Below, one piece after another: positions 51,712 to 61,796 of a stretch of DNA of 64,000 bases. The translations under genes were made by a program, and so were the position numbers. The DNA is from Robiginitalea sediminis (GTDB lineage: Bacteria; Bacteroidota; Bacteroidia; Flavobacteriales; Flavobacteriaceae). The notes beneath the pieces are model-generated. The model worked only from the letters and a program-made list of their open reading frames with translations, was not told the origin of the DNA and did no database searches. The stretch lies in the NCBI RefSeq assembly GCF_002198115.1, contig NZ_NGNR01000003.1:367546-431545 (forward strand), written 5' to 3'. Within the stretch, counting starts at the first letter, position 1. The number at the start of each line of letters is the position of its first letter.

Positions 51712-53698
51712 ATTCCTGCTCCTGGAGCTGTCGGATTTGGTCGCGCAACTGGGCTGCGGTCATAAAATCGAGTTCCTTGGCGGCTTTTTCCATGGCTTTG
51801 CGCTTCTGGCGGATCAGGTCTTCCCGCTGCTGGGCAGTCATGTAAGCCGGATCAGGCTCCTTGGCTTCCTGTGCCTTTTTCTCGAAGTGGAAGGTGGAGA
51901 CGGAGTTTTTCGCCAGGGCATTGTCCAGGCTTTTCTCCAGGGCCTTTGGCGTGATCCCGTGTTTCTTGTTGTAGGCCAGCTGCTTTTCCCGACGGTATTG
52001 GGTCTCGTCTATGGTCTTCTGCATGCTGTCTGTAATAGTGTCCGCATACATGATGGCTTTACCGTTGAGGTGGCGTGCGGCCCGGCCCACGGTCTGGGTC
52101 AGGGAGCGGTTGCTTCGTAAGAACCCTTCCTTGTCTGCATCAATGATAGCTACCAGGGAGACTTCGGGCAGGTCGAGGCCTTCCCGCAGCAGGTTTACCC
52201 CCACCAGCACGTCGAAGATGCCCTTGCGCAGGTCCTGCATAATTTCAACCCGTTCCAGGGTATCCACGTCGCTGTGGATATACCGGCAGCGAATATCGAT
52301 CCGGGTCAGGTATTTGGTGAGTTCCTCGGCCATCCGTTTGGTCAGCGTAGTGACCAGGGTGCGTTCGTCCCGCTGTACGCGCTGCTGGATTTCCTCCACC
52401 AGGTCGTCTATCTGGTTTTCGCTGGGCCGCACCTCGATGACCGGGTCCAGCAAGCCGGTTGGGCGGATGACCTGCTCTACATAGACGCCTCCGCTCTTTT
52501 CCATTTCGTAATCGGCCGGGGTGGCACTTACATAGATCACCTGGCTCTGCAGGGCCTCGAATTCCTCGAATTTCAGGGGCCGGTTATCCAGGGCTGCCGG
52601 CAGGCGGAAGCCGTAGTCCACCAGGTTTTCCTTGCGCGACCGGTCCCCCCCGTACATGGCGTGCACCTGGGGGATGGTCACGTGGCTTTCATCGACCACC
52701 ATCAGGTAGTCGTCCGGGAAATAGTCCAGCAGGCAGAAGGGGCGTGTACCCGGTTCCCTCCCGTCAAGGTATCGGGAGTAGTTCTCAATGCCGGAGCAAT
52801 ACCCCAGCTCCCGGATCATTTCCAGGTCGAAGTTGGTGCGTTCCTCCAGGCGTTTGGCTTCCAACGGCTTCCCGATTTCCCGGAAGTAGTCGATCTGCCG
52901 TACCAGGTCGTCCTGGATCTGGCGGATGGCCTCCTGCAGGATGTCCGGGGAGGTCACAAACATGTTGGCGGGGTAAATGGTCAGGGTTTCGTAGGCCTCT
53001 ATGACCGTATTGTTATAGGGGTCGAAGGCTTCGATCTCCTCGATCTCATCCCCGAAAAAATGGATGCGGTAGGCGTGGTCCGCATAACTGGGGAAGACGT
53101 CCACCACATCGCCCTTTACCCGGAAATTCCCGTTTTTAAAGTCGGCAGTGGTCCTGCCGTACAGGCTCTGGACCAGCATTTGAAGCAATTTGGTCCGGGC
53201 CAGTACCTGGTCGCGCTCCAGGCGGATGACATTTTTCTTGAATTCCACCGGGTTCCCGATCCCGTAGAGGCAGGAAACGGAGGCCACCACCAGTACATCC
53301 CGCCTTCCGGAAAGCAGGGAGGACGTTGCGCTGAGGCGGAGTTTTTCAATCTCCTCGTTTATCGAGAGGTCTTTCTCGATGTAAAGGCCACTGCTGGGGA
53401 TATACGCCTCGGGTTGGTAATAGTCGTAATAGGAGACGAAGTATTCCACGGCGTTGTTCGGGAAGAACTGTTTGAATTCCGAATAGAGCTGTGCCGCCAG
53501 GGTTTTGTTGTGTGCCAGCACCAGAGTGGGCCGCTGTACTTCTGCCACCACGTTGGCCACGGTAAAGGTCTTCCCCGAACCCGTTACCCCGAGCAGGGTC
53601 TGGTAGCGGTCTCCCTCCCGGATACCCCCGGCCAGCTGGCGGATGGCTCCGGGCTGGTCTCCGGTGGGTTTAAAGGGCGAAACAACTTGGAACTTCAT
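51710..53698 (-). CDS. uvrB: Excinuclease ABC subunit B
   Basis: From the ATG at 53698 ([19 protein letters not shown]) the product has 662 residues, normal for UvrB. Helicase motif I is [16 protein letters not shown]; the damage-probing beta-hairpin region has [26 protein letters not shown]; motif II is [19 protein letters not shown]; motif VI is QTVGRAARH. The UVR coiled-coil domain closes the protein ([25 protein letters not shown]). UvrB receives damage from UvrA and loads UvrC in nucleotide excision repair. It is alone here; uvrA and uvrC are not in the window. Confidence 0.97.
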   Translation of the reverse strand: MKFQVVSPFKPTGDQPGAIRQLAGGIREGDRYQTLLGVTGSGKTFTVANVVAEVQRPTLVLAHNKTLAAQLYSEFKQFFPNNAVEYFVSYYDYYQPEAYIPSSGLYIEKDLSINEEIEKLRLSATSSLLSGRRDVLVVASVSCLYGIGNPVEFKKNVIRLERDQVLARTKLLQMLVQSLYGRTTADFKNGNFRVKGDVVDVFPSYADHAYRIHFFGDEIEEIEAFDPYNNTVIEAYETLTIYPANMFVTSPDILQEAIRQIQDDLVRQIDYFREIGKPLEAKRLEERTNFDLEMIRELGYCSGIENYSRYLDGREPGTRPFCLLDYFPDDYLMVVDESHVTIPQVHAMYGGDRSRKENLVDYGFRLPAALDNRPLKFEEFEALQSQVIYVSATPADYEMEKSGGVYVEQVIRPTGLLDPVIEVRPSENQIDDLVEEIQQRVQRDERTLVTTLTKRMAEELTKYLTRIDIRCRYIHSDVDTLERVEIMQDLRKGIFDVLVGVNLLREGLDLPEVSLVAIIDADKEGFLRSNRSLTQTVGRAARHLNGKAIMYADTITDSMQKTIDETQYRREKQLAYNKKHGITPKALEKSLDNALAKNSVSTFHFEKKAQEAKEPDPAYMTAQQREDLIRQKRKAMEKAAKELDFMTAAQLRDQIRQLQEQE

Positions 53699-53736
53699 CT
53701 TGTAAAAATACAAAGGAGGCAGGGGGCTGGCAAGCC

Positions 53737-55164
53737 TTATCGTTTCAAGGCAAAGTAACCCCGGATGATCTGTTGCTGCCTTGAGATGGCCTCAAACCAA
53801 TACACGGTGGAAGGCAGGGGCCTCCCGTTTAGTTTCCCGTCCCACCCCTGGGTTTCCGGATCCAGCTGCAGGATCAGGTTGCCGTAGCGGTCGAAGATAT
53901 GGATGGAAGCCATTTGGGCGTCCTGAATGTCTTCCGGGGGCTCGTATTTCCACAGATCATTGTAGCCATCATTATTGGGGGTGAAAAAGGCCGGGAAATC
54001 TGCTGCGCTCAGGCGCCGGGTAAGGGTTTTTTCACTGACGAAACAGGCATCCCGGTCCCTTACGTAAACCGTATAGGTGTCTAACGGGAGACCTGTAAAT
54101 ACAGGAGAGGTCTGGAACCCGCCATCGGGGTCCAGGGCGTATTCGAAATCTCCCTCGCCGGCTACTTCCACCACGATGCGCAGGCCATCGGGCTCCCGGG
54201 TAATCGTGGCCCCGTTTATTTCCGGGGGACGGGCCTCCACCACTTCAAAATCCCTGAGGATATTGCACACGGTAAACTCGTTCAGGGAGCCCACCAGGTT
54301 GTAGACTTCAAGCCGGTAGGACCCGGTTTGGGTGGCTTCAAGGATGTTTTCCGTACCGATGAGGGTTTCCTGTCCGCCAGGGCCCAGGCGGTACCAATTG
54401 TATCCGTCCGCCAGACCGGGGGCCGATATCTCCCGGCTGGTCTCCCCGGGGCATAGGGAAAAGCGTTCGGGGAAGCCCGACACGGTGGGCTCATGGAAAG
54501 AGCAGTCTACCAGGGAAGCCCCGGTGGTAAAACGCTGGGTCGGGCAGGTTCCCGGGGCGGGACCCAGGCGGTTGTATGGCGTGATACTCACGTAGATGTC
54601 TGTTTCTGTGGGGAAATTACCCGGGGGGTTAAACGTCAGGCGGTTCCCAACGTCCCTGTTGTCCAGGATATCGGTGCCTCCGGGGGTGGTGCCCACACTG
54701 ATGCGGTACCCCGTGGCCAGGGGAGCATAGGCCCAGGTAAGGGCGTCGTTTACCGGGTATCCAGTGGCCCCTTCTGCAGGCTCCACCAACCGGGTACACC
54801 CCGGAGGCGAAGGAAAAGGTGCAGTGCGGAAACTCCAGCCGGGGCAACTCACCTGGGAGCCGTCCGAACGGATCAGGATAAAACTCAGGTATACCACCGT
54901 GTCCTCGGGCAGGCCCACTTCCGGGGTATAGGAAGTAATAGGGGAGGAGGTGCGGTTGGTGAGGATATCCACTCCTCCCGGGGTAGTACCTATGGAAACG
55001 ATAAAGCCAGTAGCTGTCCCGGGGGCGGTCCACGAAATGGCGGCATCCACGGGGACATTCTGTTGGCCGTCTGCCGGAAATACGGGCCTGGGGCAGCTCT
55101 GTCCCTTGGCAGAGAACCCCGCCAGCACCAGCGCAAAACACCATAAAACACCCTGGCACTTCAT
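53737..55164 (-). CDS. T9SS type-B secreted protein with FN3-like repeats
   Basis: The 475-residue protein has a signal peptide ([21 protein letters not shown]), two FN3-like repeats of about 90 residues (each with [17 protein letters not shown] and a [15 protein letters not shown]-like strand) and a central Ig-like part. The end carries the gliding-motility-associated type-B sorting domain: [55 protein letters not shown], and RGYFALKR. It is exported by the type IX system and kept at or released from the cell surface. Adhesion or matrix role is likely but not shown. It follows a longer paralogue with only four bases between. Confidence 0.9.
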   Translation of the reverse strand: MKCQGVLWCFALVLAGFSAKGQSCPRPVFPADGQQNVPVDAAISWTAPGTATGFIVSIGTTPGGVDILTNRTSSPITSYTPEVGLPEDTVVYLSFILIRSDGSQVSCPGWSFRTAPFPSPPGCTRLVEPAEGATGYPVNDALTWAYAPLATGYRISVGTTPGGTDILDNRDVGNRLTFNPPGNFPTETDIYVSITPYNRLGPAPGTCPTQRFTTGASLVDCSFHEPTVSGFPERFSLCPGETSREISAPGLADGYNWYRLGPGGQETLIGTENILEATQTGSYRLEVYNLVGSLNEFTVCNILRDFEVVEARPPEINGATITREPDGLRIVVEVAGEGDFEYALDPDGGFQTSPVFTGLPLDTYTVYVRDRDACFVSEKTLTRRLSAADFPAFFTPNNDGYNDLWKYEPPEDIQDAQMASIHIFDRYGNLILQLDPETQGWDGKLNGRPLPSTVYWFEAISRQQQIIRGYFALKR

Positions 55165-55168
55165 TCCC

Positions 55169-56899
55169 TTACCGTTTTAAAACAAAATGTCCGTGGATCT
55201 CTCCTCCATTGCGGTCCACCGCCCTGAACCAGTAGTTATTAGGGGGGAGTGGCCGCCCGTTGACCGTTCCGTCCCACCCCGGGGAATCCGGTCCTATTTG
55301 GGCCAGCAGGGACCCGTACCGGTCAAAAATGAAAATTTCCCGAACTGGGTTGAGGCCGGATTCCGGAACGATGTACTGCCACCGGTCGTTGGTGCCGTCC
55401 CCGTTAGGGGTAAAGAACTTGGGAAAGCCCTCCACGGTCAGGTCCGGGGTTACCACTACCTGGTCTGAACCGCATCCGTTCTTATCTCTCACATGGATGG
55501 TATAGGTGTCCAAGGGTAAGTTCTCGAAGCGGTTACTGTCCTGGTAGGGCCCGGCAGGATCCTTCAGGGCAAATTCGTAGTCCCCGGAACCGGAGACCTC
55601 GGTGGTAATGCTGATTACGCCTACCCCCAGACGGACATCGGTATCTCTTATTTCCGGGGCTTCCGAGGCGGTAACCCGGAACTCTGCGGAGGACGCGCAC
55701 TCAAAGGCGCCGGAAGGGCCGGAATAGCTCCTGTAGGCCTCGTACCGGTACAATCCCTCTCCGGGCACTTCGAAATCCTCGGTCTCGGCCAGCAGGCGCT
55801 CCCTGCCCGGGCTGTCGATGATATACCAACGGTACCCGTCCGCATCTCCCGTGGCGCTCAGGGTGGTCACCGCATCCCCCAGGCAAATGCCCACAAGCTC
55901 CGGGAAGTCGATTTCAGGGCGGAGGTCTACCAGTTCCCCCGTGCCCGGGTCGAAATACGGACCGCACCCCAGGATGGTGGAGAAGGTCTCCTGCCCGCAG
56001 CCTATGGCTTCCCCGGCCGTATTGAAGGGGATTATCCGGATATAGTAAATCCGGTTGGGCTCAAAGTTGATCACATTGGTGAGGTTGGTAAAAAAGCGCA
56101 CATTGTCCAAAACGTCATTGTCAAAGGGGGAGGTGCCGATGGAAACGATATAGCCATCGGCCCCGGCAACGGCCTCCCACTCCAGCACAGGGGAAAGGGG
56201 GACATTGCTTTCCCCGTTTACCGGGCTGACCATTTGTGAACACAGCGGCAGGGTCGCCAGGGGCCCGGTGGTGAATTGCTCTTCCAGGCAGGCATCCGCA
56301 TCTCCGTTGTCGTTGTAGGGGACGATGCGCACGTATATAGTTGTTTCGGCCGGGAAATCCGCAGGCGGGTTATAGCTCAGGACATTCCCCACGTCGGTCA
56401 GGGGGAGGATTTCACTGCCGCCCGGGGAGGTACCGATCGCCAGGCGGTACCCGCTTGCCGTAGGGCTGTAGGACCAGTTCAGATTGGAGGCCACCGGGAT
56501 ATCCGTACTCCCGTTGACCGGGCTTCTCAGGGCTGTGCACGGCGGTGGGAGGGTTACATCCTCCGTAGTAAAGCTGAAGGGGGCACAGGCGATATCCGGC
56601 TGGTTCAGAAAGAGCAGGTAGAGACTGACGTACATCTGGGTATCGTCCGGCAGGCCGAAGGGAGGGGTAAAGGTCGTGGCCGCACCTACCGTGGTCAGGG
56701 GCAGGACCTCGTCTCCGCCCGGGGTGGTACCAATGGCGATGCGGTATCCTGTAACCCCTTCCACCGCTTCCCAGCTAATGCTGGCAGAAACGGATACACC
56801 TGTACTTCCCGGCAGGGGAGACAGGATGGCGGGGCATTGCTGGGCTGCCGTATGGAGCCCAAAAAGCAGCCCGGCGGTACATAGCAATTTTTTAAACAT
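55169..56899 (-). CDS. T9SS type-B secreted protein, longer paralogue
   Basis: From the ATG at 56899 (MFKKLLCTAGLLFGLHTAAQ) the product has 576 residues. Three FN3-like repeats follow the signal, each with the GYRIAIGTTPGGDEVLPLT-type strand, then a domain with conserved Cys and Trp, and a type-B CTD (FPKFFTPNGDGTNDRWQY, EIFIFDRYGSLLAQIGPDSPGWDGTVNGRPLPPNNYWFRA, GHFVLKR). The type IX translocon exports it. The repeat number differs from the neighbour (three against two), consistent with duplication and loss or gain of a repeat unit. Both are likely one transcript. Confidence 0.9.
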   Translation of the reverse strand: MFKKLLCTAGLLFGLHTAAQQCPAILSPLPGSTGVSVSASISWEAVEGVTGYRIAIGTTPGGDEVLPLTTVGAATTFTPPFGLPDDTQMYVSLYLLFLNQPDIACAPFSFTTEDVTLPPPCTALRSPVNGSTDIPVASNLNWSYSPTASGYRLAIGTSPGGSEILPLTDVGNVLSYNPPADFPAETTIYVRIVPYNDNGDADACLEEQFTTGPLATLPLCSQMVSPVNGESNVPLSPVLEWEAVAGADGYIVSIGTSPFDNDVLDNVRFFTNLTNVINFEPNRIYYIRIIPFNTAGEAIGCGQETFSTILGCGPYFDPGTGELVDLRPEIDFPELVGICLGDAVTTLSATGDADGYRWYIIDSPGRERLLAETEDFEVPGEGLYRYEAYRSYSGPSGAFECASSAEFRVTASEAPEIRDTDVRLGVGVISITTEVSGSGDYEFALKDPAGPYQDSNRFENLPLDTYTIHVRDKNGCGSDQVVVTPDLTVEGFPKFFTPNGDGTNDRWQYIVPESGLNPVREIFIFDRYGSLLAQIGPDSPGWDGTVNGRPLPPNNYWFRAVDRNGGEIHGHFVLKR

Positions 56900-57016
56900 T
56901 TCCTTCGGTCCAGGAGGGGTAAAGTACGAAATAATCCGTAAATCGGCCCCTGGGTACGACAAGTGGCAGGGCTTTGAAGGTGAACGGTTTACCCGATGGG
57001 GAAGGCCGGGTAAGCC

Positions 57017-57850
57017 CTACAAGTCGCGGCGGCGAAGCAAGGCGTAGGACCAGTACACAAAAAGGGCGGTCCAGGCCAGGGTGATCAGGAATTCGTAGGC
57101 GTGTACCTGGTAGTCCAGTTCGATGGTTTCTCCGATTTGCTCCGCTACGGATTGGACTGCGTTGAGACGGCTAACCGGTTCCTTGATGAGGTTGGCCATC
57201 GATTCCAGCGGGAAAAAATCCTTGATCTGCTGGGCGGTTTCCCAGCTGACGAACCTCCAGCCCAGCAGGCCGAAAAAAACCTGCTCCAGGATCGCCCAGA
57301 GTATCAGGAACCCCAGGGCAAAGGCAGAGCGCCTGACCAGGATGCCCAGAAAAAGGCAAAAGCTGAAGAAGCCCACCAGTTTGACGAAGAAGGCCAGCAG
57401 GAATTCCATGTCGGAGAAGATGATAGAAACTTCGTTGTAGTCCGAATAGATCAGGCCCAGGATCATGGAAACCACAAAGACAAAAACGGTGGAGACGCCT
57501 GCAAAACTGAGTACGGTCAGAAATTTGGAGCCGATAAACTCCTTTTTGGACAACCCGTCTATGAGGTTTTGTTTGATGGTTTTGTTGCTGTACTCGTTGG
57601 ACATCATGGAGACGATAACAATGGCCAGGAACAATTTGAAGAAGGCGGTAACAAAGGTGTTGAAATGCCAGATGTAAGGGAAGTTGAAAATTCCCTGTTC
57701 TGCCAGGTGAAACTCGATGGGCCCGATATCGAAGCGGATGGCTGCAATTAAGGCGATGGAGGTCAGCAGGATAAAGTACGAGAGGATCAATACCCGGCTG
57801 GAGCGGTTGTTCCAAAGCTTTATAAACTCGATTTGCAGGAGGCGTTTCAT
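57017..57850 (-). CDS. ABC-2 family permease
   Basis: The 277-residue inner-membrane protein has about six spans, starting MKRLLQIEFIKLWNNRSSRVLI, with the ABC-2 type amphipathic lead and EYSNKTIKQNLIDGLSKKEFIGSKF loop seen in bacitracin/lantibiotic-type permeases. It is the membrane partner of the ATPase encoded 15 bases upstream on the same strand. Substrate unknown; antimicrobial peptide or lipid export is a common role for this type, but nothing here proves it. Confidence 0.88.
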   Translation of the reverse strand: MKRLLQIEFIKLWNNRSSRVLILSYFILLTSIALIAAIRFDIGPIEFHLAEQGIFNFPYIWHFNTFVTAFFKLFLAIVIVSMMSNEYSNKTIKQNLIDGLSKKEFIGSKFLTVLSFAGVSTVFVFVVSMILGLIYSDYNEVSIIFSDMEFLLAFFVKLVGFFSFCLFLGILVRRSAFALGFLILWAILEQVFFGLLGWRFVSWETAQQIKDFFPLESMANLIKEPVSRLNAVQSVAEQIGETIELDYQVHAYEFLITLAWTALFVYWSYALLRRRDL

Positions 57851-57865
57851 CTGTTGGGGGTCGGT

Positions 57866-58777
57866 TTAGGAGGCCCGGGGGGCAGTATTGTTGGTTAGGG
57901 CCAGGAATTGCTGTTCCAGGCTCTCTTTGCGTTTCACCAGGTGGGAGAGGCGGATGCCGTTCTCAAAACACCGGGCATTGAGGGTTTCGGCTTCCATTGG
58001 GGTTTCCAGGTAGGCGGTAAGGATCCCGTTCTCCTCGCTGAAATTGGAAAAGGCACCCATGCTTTCCAGAAAACTACGCAACTGGCCGTTATCGGCAGCG
58101 CGCAATTCGAAGAAGCCGTGGGAGGCCAGCATGCCGTCTACCTTGCCCGTGTAGAGGTTTTCACCTTTGCGCAGGATCACCACATGGGTACACACTTTTT
58201 CCACCTCATCCAGCAGGTGGGAGGCCAGCAGGATGGTGGTGCCCTGTGCTGCAATTTGCTTGATCAGTTCCCGGATCTGGTGGATGCCCTGTGGGTCCAG
58301 GCCGTTGGTTGGTTCGTCGAGAATCAGGATCTCCGGGTTGTTCAGCAGGGCCGATGCAATGGCCAGGCGCTGTTTCATTCCCAGGGAGTAGGTTTTGAAT
58401 TTGCTGTCTTTCCGTTCCCAGAGCCCTACCAGTTCGAGCTTCTCCCGGATGCGGTCTTCAGGTACTTCCTTGATTTTGCATACCAGCCTGAGGTTCTGCA
58501 CCGCAGACATATACGGGTAGAAATTAGGTCTCTCAATGATGGCCCCGACCTTTTTCAGGGCCTGGTGGGTGGAAGCGGTGCCATTGAACCACTGGAAGCT
58601 GCCCGAGGTCCGGTTTACCACATTAAGGACAATGCCCAGGGTGGTGGATTTACCACTGCCATTGGGCCCCAGGATGCCGTAAACATTGCCTTTTTCTATG
58701 GAAAAGGACAGATCCTTCACGGCGGTGAGCAGCCCGAATTTCTTGGTGAGGTTGGTAACGGTTAGTATGGTGTCCAA
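57866..58777 (-). CDS. ABC exporter ATP-binding protein (BcrA-like)
   Basis: The 303-residue ATPase begins at a TTG (complement of 58775-58777; MDTILTVTNLTKKFG) because no ATG or GTG in frame precedes the domain. Walker A is GPNGSGKST, the signature is the variant YSLGMKQRL, Walker B is ILILDEPTNGLDP, and the switch His is in LLASHLLDE. The variant signature is usual in BcrA/NatA exporters. It pairs with the permease gene downstream. The pair is divergent from the kinase-like gene at 58879. Confidence 0.9.
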   Translation of the reverse strand: MDTILTVTNLTKKFGLLTAVKDLSFSIEKGNVYGILGPNGSGKSTTLGIVLNVVNRTSGSFQWFNGTASTHQALKKVGAIIERPNFYPYMSAVQNLRLVCKIKEVPEDRIREKLELVGLWERKDSKFKTYSLGMKQRLAIASALLNNPEILILDEPTNGLDPQGIHQIRELIKQIAAQGTTILLASHLLDEVEKVCTHVVILRKGENLYTGKVDGMLASHGFFELRAADNGQLRSFLESMGAFSNFSEENGILTAYLETPMEAETLNARCFENGIRLSHLVKRKESLEQQFLALTNNTAPRAS

Positions 58778-58878
58778 ACGGAAGGGTTTTAGGAGCTTCT
58801 TTCCTTAGTTGACGAAGAATTGCGTAATTTGTTACAGGTAACCACCTAAAGCGCCTCGTTGTGTCCGAAGAAAAACTC

Positions 58879-59943
58879 ATGTCCAAAAAGAAGCCGACTT
58901 TCCCGGTCTGCCCGGCCCTGGACGCGTATCTGGACCAATACAGCAGGAAGATTGAAATCCCGATTTTTTATGAAGACCTGCTGCGGTTTGCGGGTTCTGT
59001 GGTGGTTTATGACGACAGGGGGGAGGATACCCTCTGGATCCGGGTATATTACTCAGACACTGAACGGAGGGAGATCGATGAAAGTCTTAAAAAGGTGTAC
59101 TCTATCCTGCACTCGGACGGGAGCGACCACACTTTCCAATACCTCAATGTGGATGCCGTAGATTACTGCACGTTTGGGAATTCCAAGCCCTTCCGGATCA
59201 AAGTGCGGAACATCCTGAATGACAACTTCACGTATTTCTACGTAAAAAAGGCGGATGCCTCCCGAATCTATGGGTTGGAACTGGAGCACCTCTTATCGCC
59301 TTATAACCTGAACTTTCTGGTATACGGCAACACCCTTATTGAAGAGCATATCGCAGGTATCCCCGGCGATGTCTTCATCAAGGAAATGCTGCCGGATTGC
59401 AGTGCCTCGGAAAAGGCACAACTGGCCAAGGAATTCGTGAAATTCAACGAGAGGTGTATGATCCGCCTGCTGGGGGACATGCGTTCCTATAACTACGTGA
59501 TTGTCCCCATGCACGATTTCGACCATGTGGTGTACAAGATCCGGGCCATCGATTTTGACCAGCAGTGCTACGAGGGCAAGCTCAAGATTTACCGCCCGCA
59601 ATTCTTTAAGGAAAACAACCCCATGGTAGGTCTGGTGCGTGACCGCCTGCTCCGGGATTCGGTGGACCAGTACAAGGTGGAGGAGCGGTCCTTTGTGGCC
59701 AAGCGCATCCTGAGTTCCCAACGGCGGATTGGTAAATTGATCTCGATTGCCAAGTCAGATACCATCTCCACCCCCGAGAACGTGGAACAACTCAAGAGTG
59801 ATATCTACCAGCTCACGCACGATGTGCACTTTAAGAAATGCCGGTGTATGGGGGATATCCTGGAGGTAGCCCTCGATTTCGTGAAGCGGAATTACGAGGA
59901 CGTCAGCATGAAGCAGATTATTGAAAAGCGTATCCGGATATAG
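58879..59943 (+). CDS. Orphan kinase-fold-like cytoplasmic protein
   Basis: From the ATG at 58879 (MSKKKPTFPVCPALDAYLDQ) the product has 354 residues; a GTG at 58861 adds six. I do not know the family, but the order of marks suggests an aminoglycoside/choline-kinase-like fold: YVKKADASRIYGLELEHLL (Lys123/124 and Glu135 as beta3 Lys and helix C Glu), NTLIEEHIAGIPGD as the hinge, LLGDMRSYNYVI (Asp200 and Asn205) as the catalytic loop and IRAIDFDQQ (Asp225/Asp227) as the metal-binding DFx site. The N-terminal 110 residues are extra. No signal peptide. Function is inference only. Confidence 0.75.
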   Translation: MSKKKPTFPVCPALDAYLDQYSRKIEIPIFYEDLLRFAGSVVVYDDRGEDTLWIRVYYSDTERREIDESLKKVYSILHSDGSDHTFQYLNVDAVDYCTFGNSKPFRIKVRNILNDNFTYFYVKKADASRIYGLELEHLLSPYNLNFLVYGNTLIEEHIAGIPGDVFIKEMLPDCSASEKAQLAKEFVKFNERCMIRLLGDMRSYNYVIVPMHDFDHVVYKIRAIDFDQQCYEGKLKIYRPQFFKENNPMVGLVRDRLLRDSVDQYKVEERSFVAKRILSSQRRIGKLISIAKSDTISTPENVEQLKSDIYQLTHDVHFKKCRCMGDILEVALDFVKRNYEDVSMKQIIEKRIRI

Positions 59944-60001
59944 TTTCCCTTCCCCCGTTTTCCGGAATGCCCATTTGTTTCGTAACTAAAACCATCAACA
60001 T

Positions 60002-60520
60002 ATGAAGACCCTTTTTCGTTTGGGACTACTTGTCCTGTTCGTTGTTTCCTGTAACCCGAAACCCGCCCCGGAACCGGACCCCCAGGCCGAAGCTGCTGCC
60101 TGGCAGGAGGCTAGGGAGGCGGCCTTGGCTGAGGTAGAGGCCGCCAATGCCGCCATTACCTCCCTCAGCAGGGAAGGGCAGTTTGAGGCTGCCGGGGCCT
60201 ACTTCGCCCCGGATGTTATACAAATTATTACTGGCCAGCCGGAGATCCGGGGGCGGGAAGCCTGGATTGCTGCCCAGAGGGCCGCGGCCGAAATTGGGGA
60301 TTGGAGCCTGGAATTGGAAGTCCTCGACTTCGAATTTTTTGGTGACCATGCCGTGGAACGCGGCAGGGGTGTCCAGACTTTTGAAGCCAATGAGAACAGC
60401 CCCATCCCCTCCATGCAATTGACGGGGGACTACATGGTCTTGTGGCAGAAGACCGATGAAGGATGGCAGATCCGCTACGACTATGTGGTGGTGCAGCCGC
60501 CGGCCGGGGAGGAGGGATAG
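60002..60520 (+). CDS. NTF2-like (DUF4440/SnoaL) lipoprotein
   Basis: The 172-residue product has a lipoprotein signal (MKTLFRLGLLVLFVVSC; anchor Cys17) followed by a Pro/Ala-rich linker. The mature domain has the DUF4440 cone fold: EAREAALAEVEAANAAITSLSREGQFEAAGAYFAPDVIQIITGQPEIRGREAWIAAQ, then strands ending WQKTDEGWQIRYDYVVVQP. Many such proteins have a pocket but no defined activity. A strong terminator follows. Confidence 0.87.
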   Translation: MKTLFRLGLLVLFVVSCNPKPAPEPDPQAEAAAWQEAREAALAEVEAANAAITSLSREGQFEAAGAYFAPDVIQIITGQPEIRGREAWIAAQRAAAEIGDWSLELEVLDFEFFGDHAVERGRGVQTFEANENSPIPSMQLTGDYMVLWQKTDEGWQIRYDYVVVQPPAGEEG

Positions 60521-60550
60521 GCTTCCGGTACGGGGAGTAAAATGATTTCA

Positions 60551-60587
60551 AAGGGGGTGGGGCTTTTGCCCCGCCCCCTTCTTTTTT
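60551..60587 (+). terminator. Terminator after the NTF2-like gene
   Basis: Thirteen-bp stem AAGGGGGTGGGGC/GCCCCGCCCCCTT with loop TTTT (one G-U pair) and a T-run. The remaining bases to 60716 are GC-rich with no gene. Confidence 0.87.
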
Positions 60588-60716
60588 AATATGGGGGCTT
60601 ATACTGCAAGCGTCAATCGGGGGCTGGTCCCAGGCCGGGGTGCTTGCGGGTTGCAGGGTCCGGGAATACCTTGCTGGGTGGGGGGAGGGGGCCCTTAAAT
60701 CGCCCCCGAACCGCCC

Positions 60717-61775
60717 TCAGGTTTTTTGCTCCCGGTTAAAGTACACCAGGTAGTAATACATCTGCCGCTCCTCGTCCCAACCTTTTTCCACAAATTTCTC
60801 TGCAGACTCCGGGTTGATGAAGTTCAGCTTAATCTGGATATTGGTGTCCAGGTCGATTACATTTTTGATTTTTTTGCGCGTATCGCTTACCGCTTTGTTA
60901 GCGATGGCAAAATCCGAGACGTCCTCAATGCTGTATTTGGGCCCTTTTTCCACCTTGTAGTGTTTAAACTCCGGGATGAGTTCCGGGTTCTCCAGGACCT
61001 CATTTAAAAAGCGGCTTTCCTCGAAGGCGTCATTTTTGGCAAAGTGGTTTACCGCCCGGTTCATAAAGAGGACCTCCTGTTGCTTATCCTCAGCGGGCAG
61101 GACCACGTCGCGGGCAAACCCCTGGCAGAACTTCAGGTAATTTTTGGTGTAGAAGGTCTCATCTGTGAGGGGGGCAAGCCCCAGGAATTCCTCAACCCAG
61201 TACTTGGCGTCGTAGCGGTTGCTGTCCACCGAAAGGACTTTGTACCCCTCCTCGCGGGAACGGTTGAATATCAGGCAGCCTTTATCGAGTTTATGCAGGT
61301 TAACCCCTTGCTCAACCATCATGTCCAGATTGGAACCTTTTTCCCGGAATTGCAGGAAGTCCTGCTTTACTTCACTTTTAAAAATACCGACGGCATCTGT
61401 CCTCTCGTTGTCCAGCATCACATCGGTAAGGTAAGTCACGTAACACTCCCCACTCTTTATATGGGGGTGGTTGGATTGCCCATAAAGGTGGCGGGCGATT
61501 TCCCGGCTTACCTCGTGCAGGCGGGCAGGGTTGTCGAAAACGGCAGAGACCGCTTCGTATATGGGATGGAATTCCAGGGAGGCTTCGTGCCGGAAACAAA
61601 AATAATTCTCCTCTTTTTCCCGGAACGGCTTAAAAAAGTACTCCTTCAGCAGCCCGCTGATTTCATCGTTCAGGGCGTATGGGGTCTCCGACAGAAACAG
61701 GGGTTCAGCACGGTGTTTGTTGCCCACACGGTGCAGGGATACTGTCTCGATTTGGGTCGCATAAAGGTTTAGCAT
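60717..61775 (-). CDS. Nucleoid-associated protein (YejK/NdpA family)
   Basis: The 352-residue product matches the 37-kDa nucleoid-associated family: LSETPYALNDEISGLLKEYFFKPFREKEENYFCF, ARHLYGQSNHPHIKSGECYVTYLTDVMLDNERTDAVGIFKSEVKQDFLQ, and DKGCLIFNRSREEGYKVLSVDS. E. coli YejK binds DNA in the nucleoid and touches topoisomerases. The role in Bacteroidota is unproven. The N-terminal MLNLYATQIETVSLHRVGNK is the usual start. The pRiA4b ORF-3-like gene lies 21 bases upstream on the same strand. Confidence 0.88.
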   Translation of the reverse strand: MLNLYATQIETVSLHRVGNKHRAEPLFLSETPYALNDEISGLLKEYFFKPFREKEENYFCFRHEASLEFHPIYEAVSAVFDNPARLHEVSREIARHLYGQSNHPHIKSGECYVTYLTDVMLDNERTDAVGIFKSEVKQDFLQFREKGSNLDMMVEQGVNLHKLDKGCLIFNRSREEGYKVLSVDSNRYDAKYWVEEFLGLAPLTDETFYTKNYLKFCQGFARDVVLPAEDKQQEVLFMNRAVNHFAKNDAFEESRFLNEVLENPELIPEFKHYKVEKGPKYSIEDVSDFAIANKAVSDTRKKIKNVIDLDTNIQIKLNFINPESAEKFVEKGWDEERQMYYYLVYFNREQKT

Positions 61776-61796
61776 GGCCAGGCCGTAGAGATAAGG

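Noticed and set aside
52274-53758. 494-codon open frame opposite uvrB
   Set aside because: Antisense shadow produced by GC-rich third positions; the uvrB frame has every family motif.
60681-60708. GGGGGC...GCCCCC hairpin before the nucleoid-protein gene end
   Set aside because: No T-run on the minus strand, so not supported as an intrinsic terminator.
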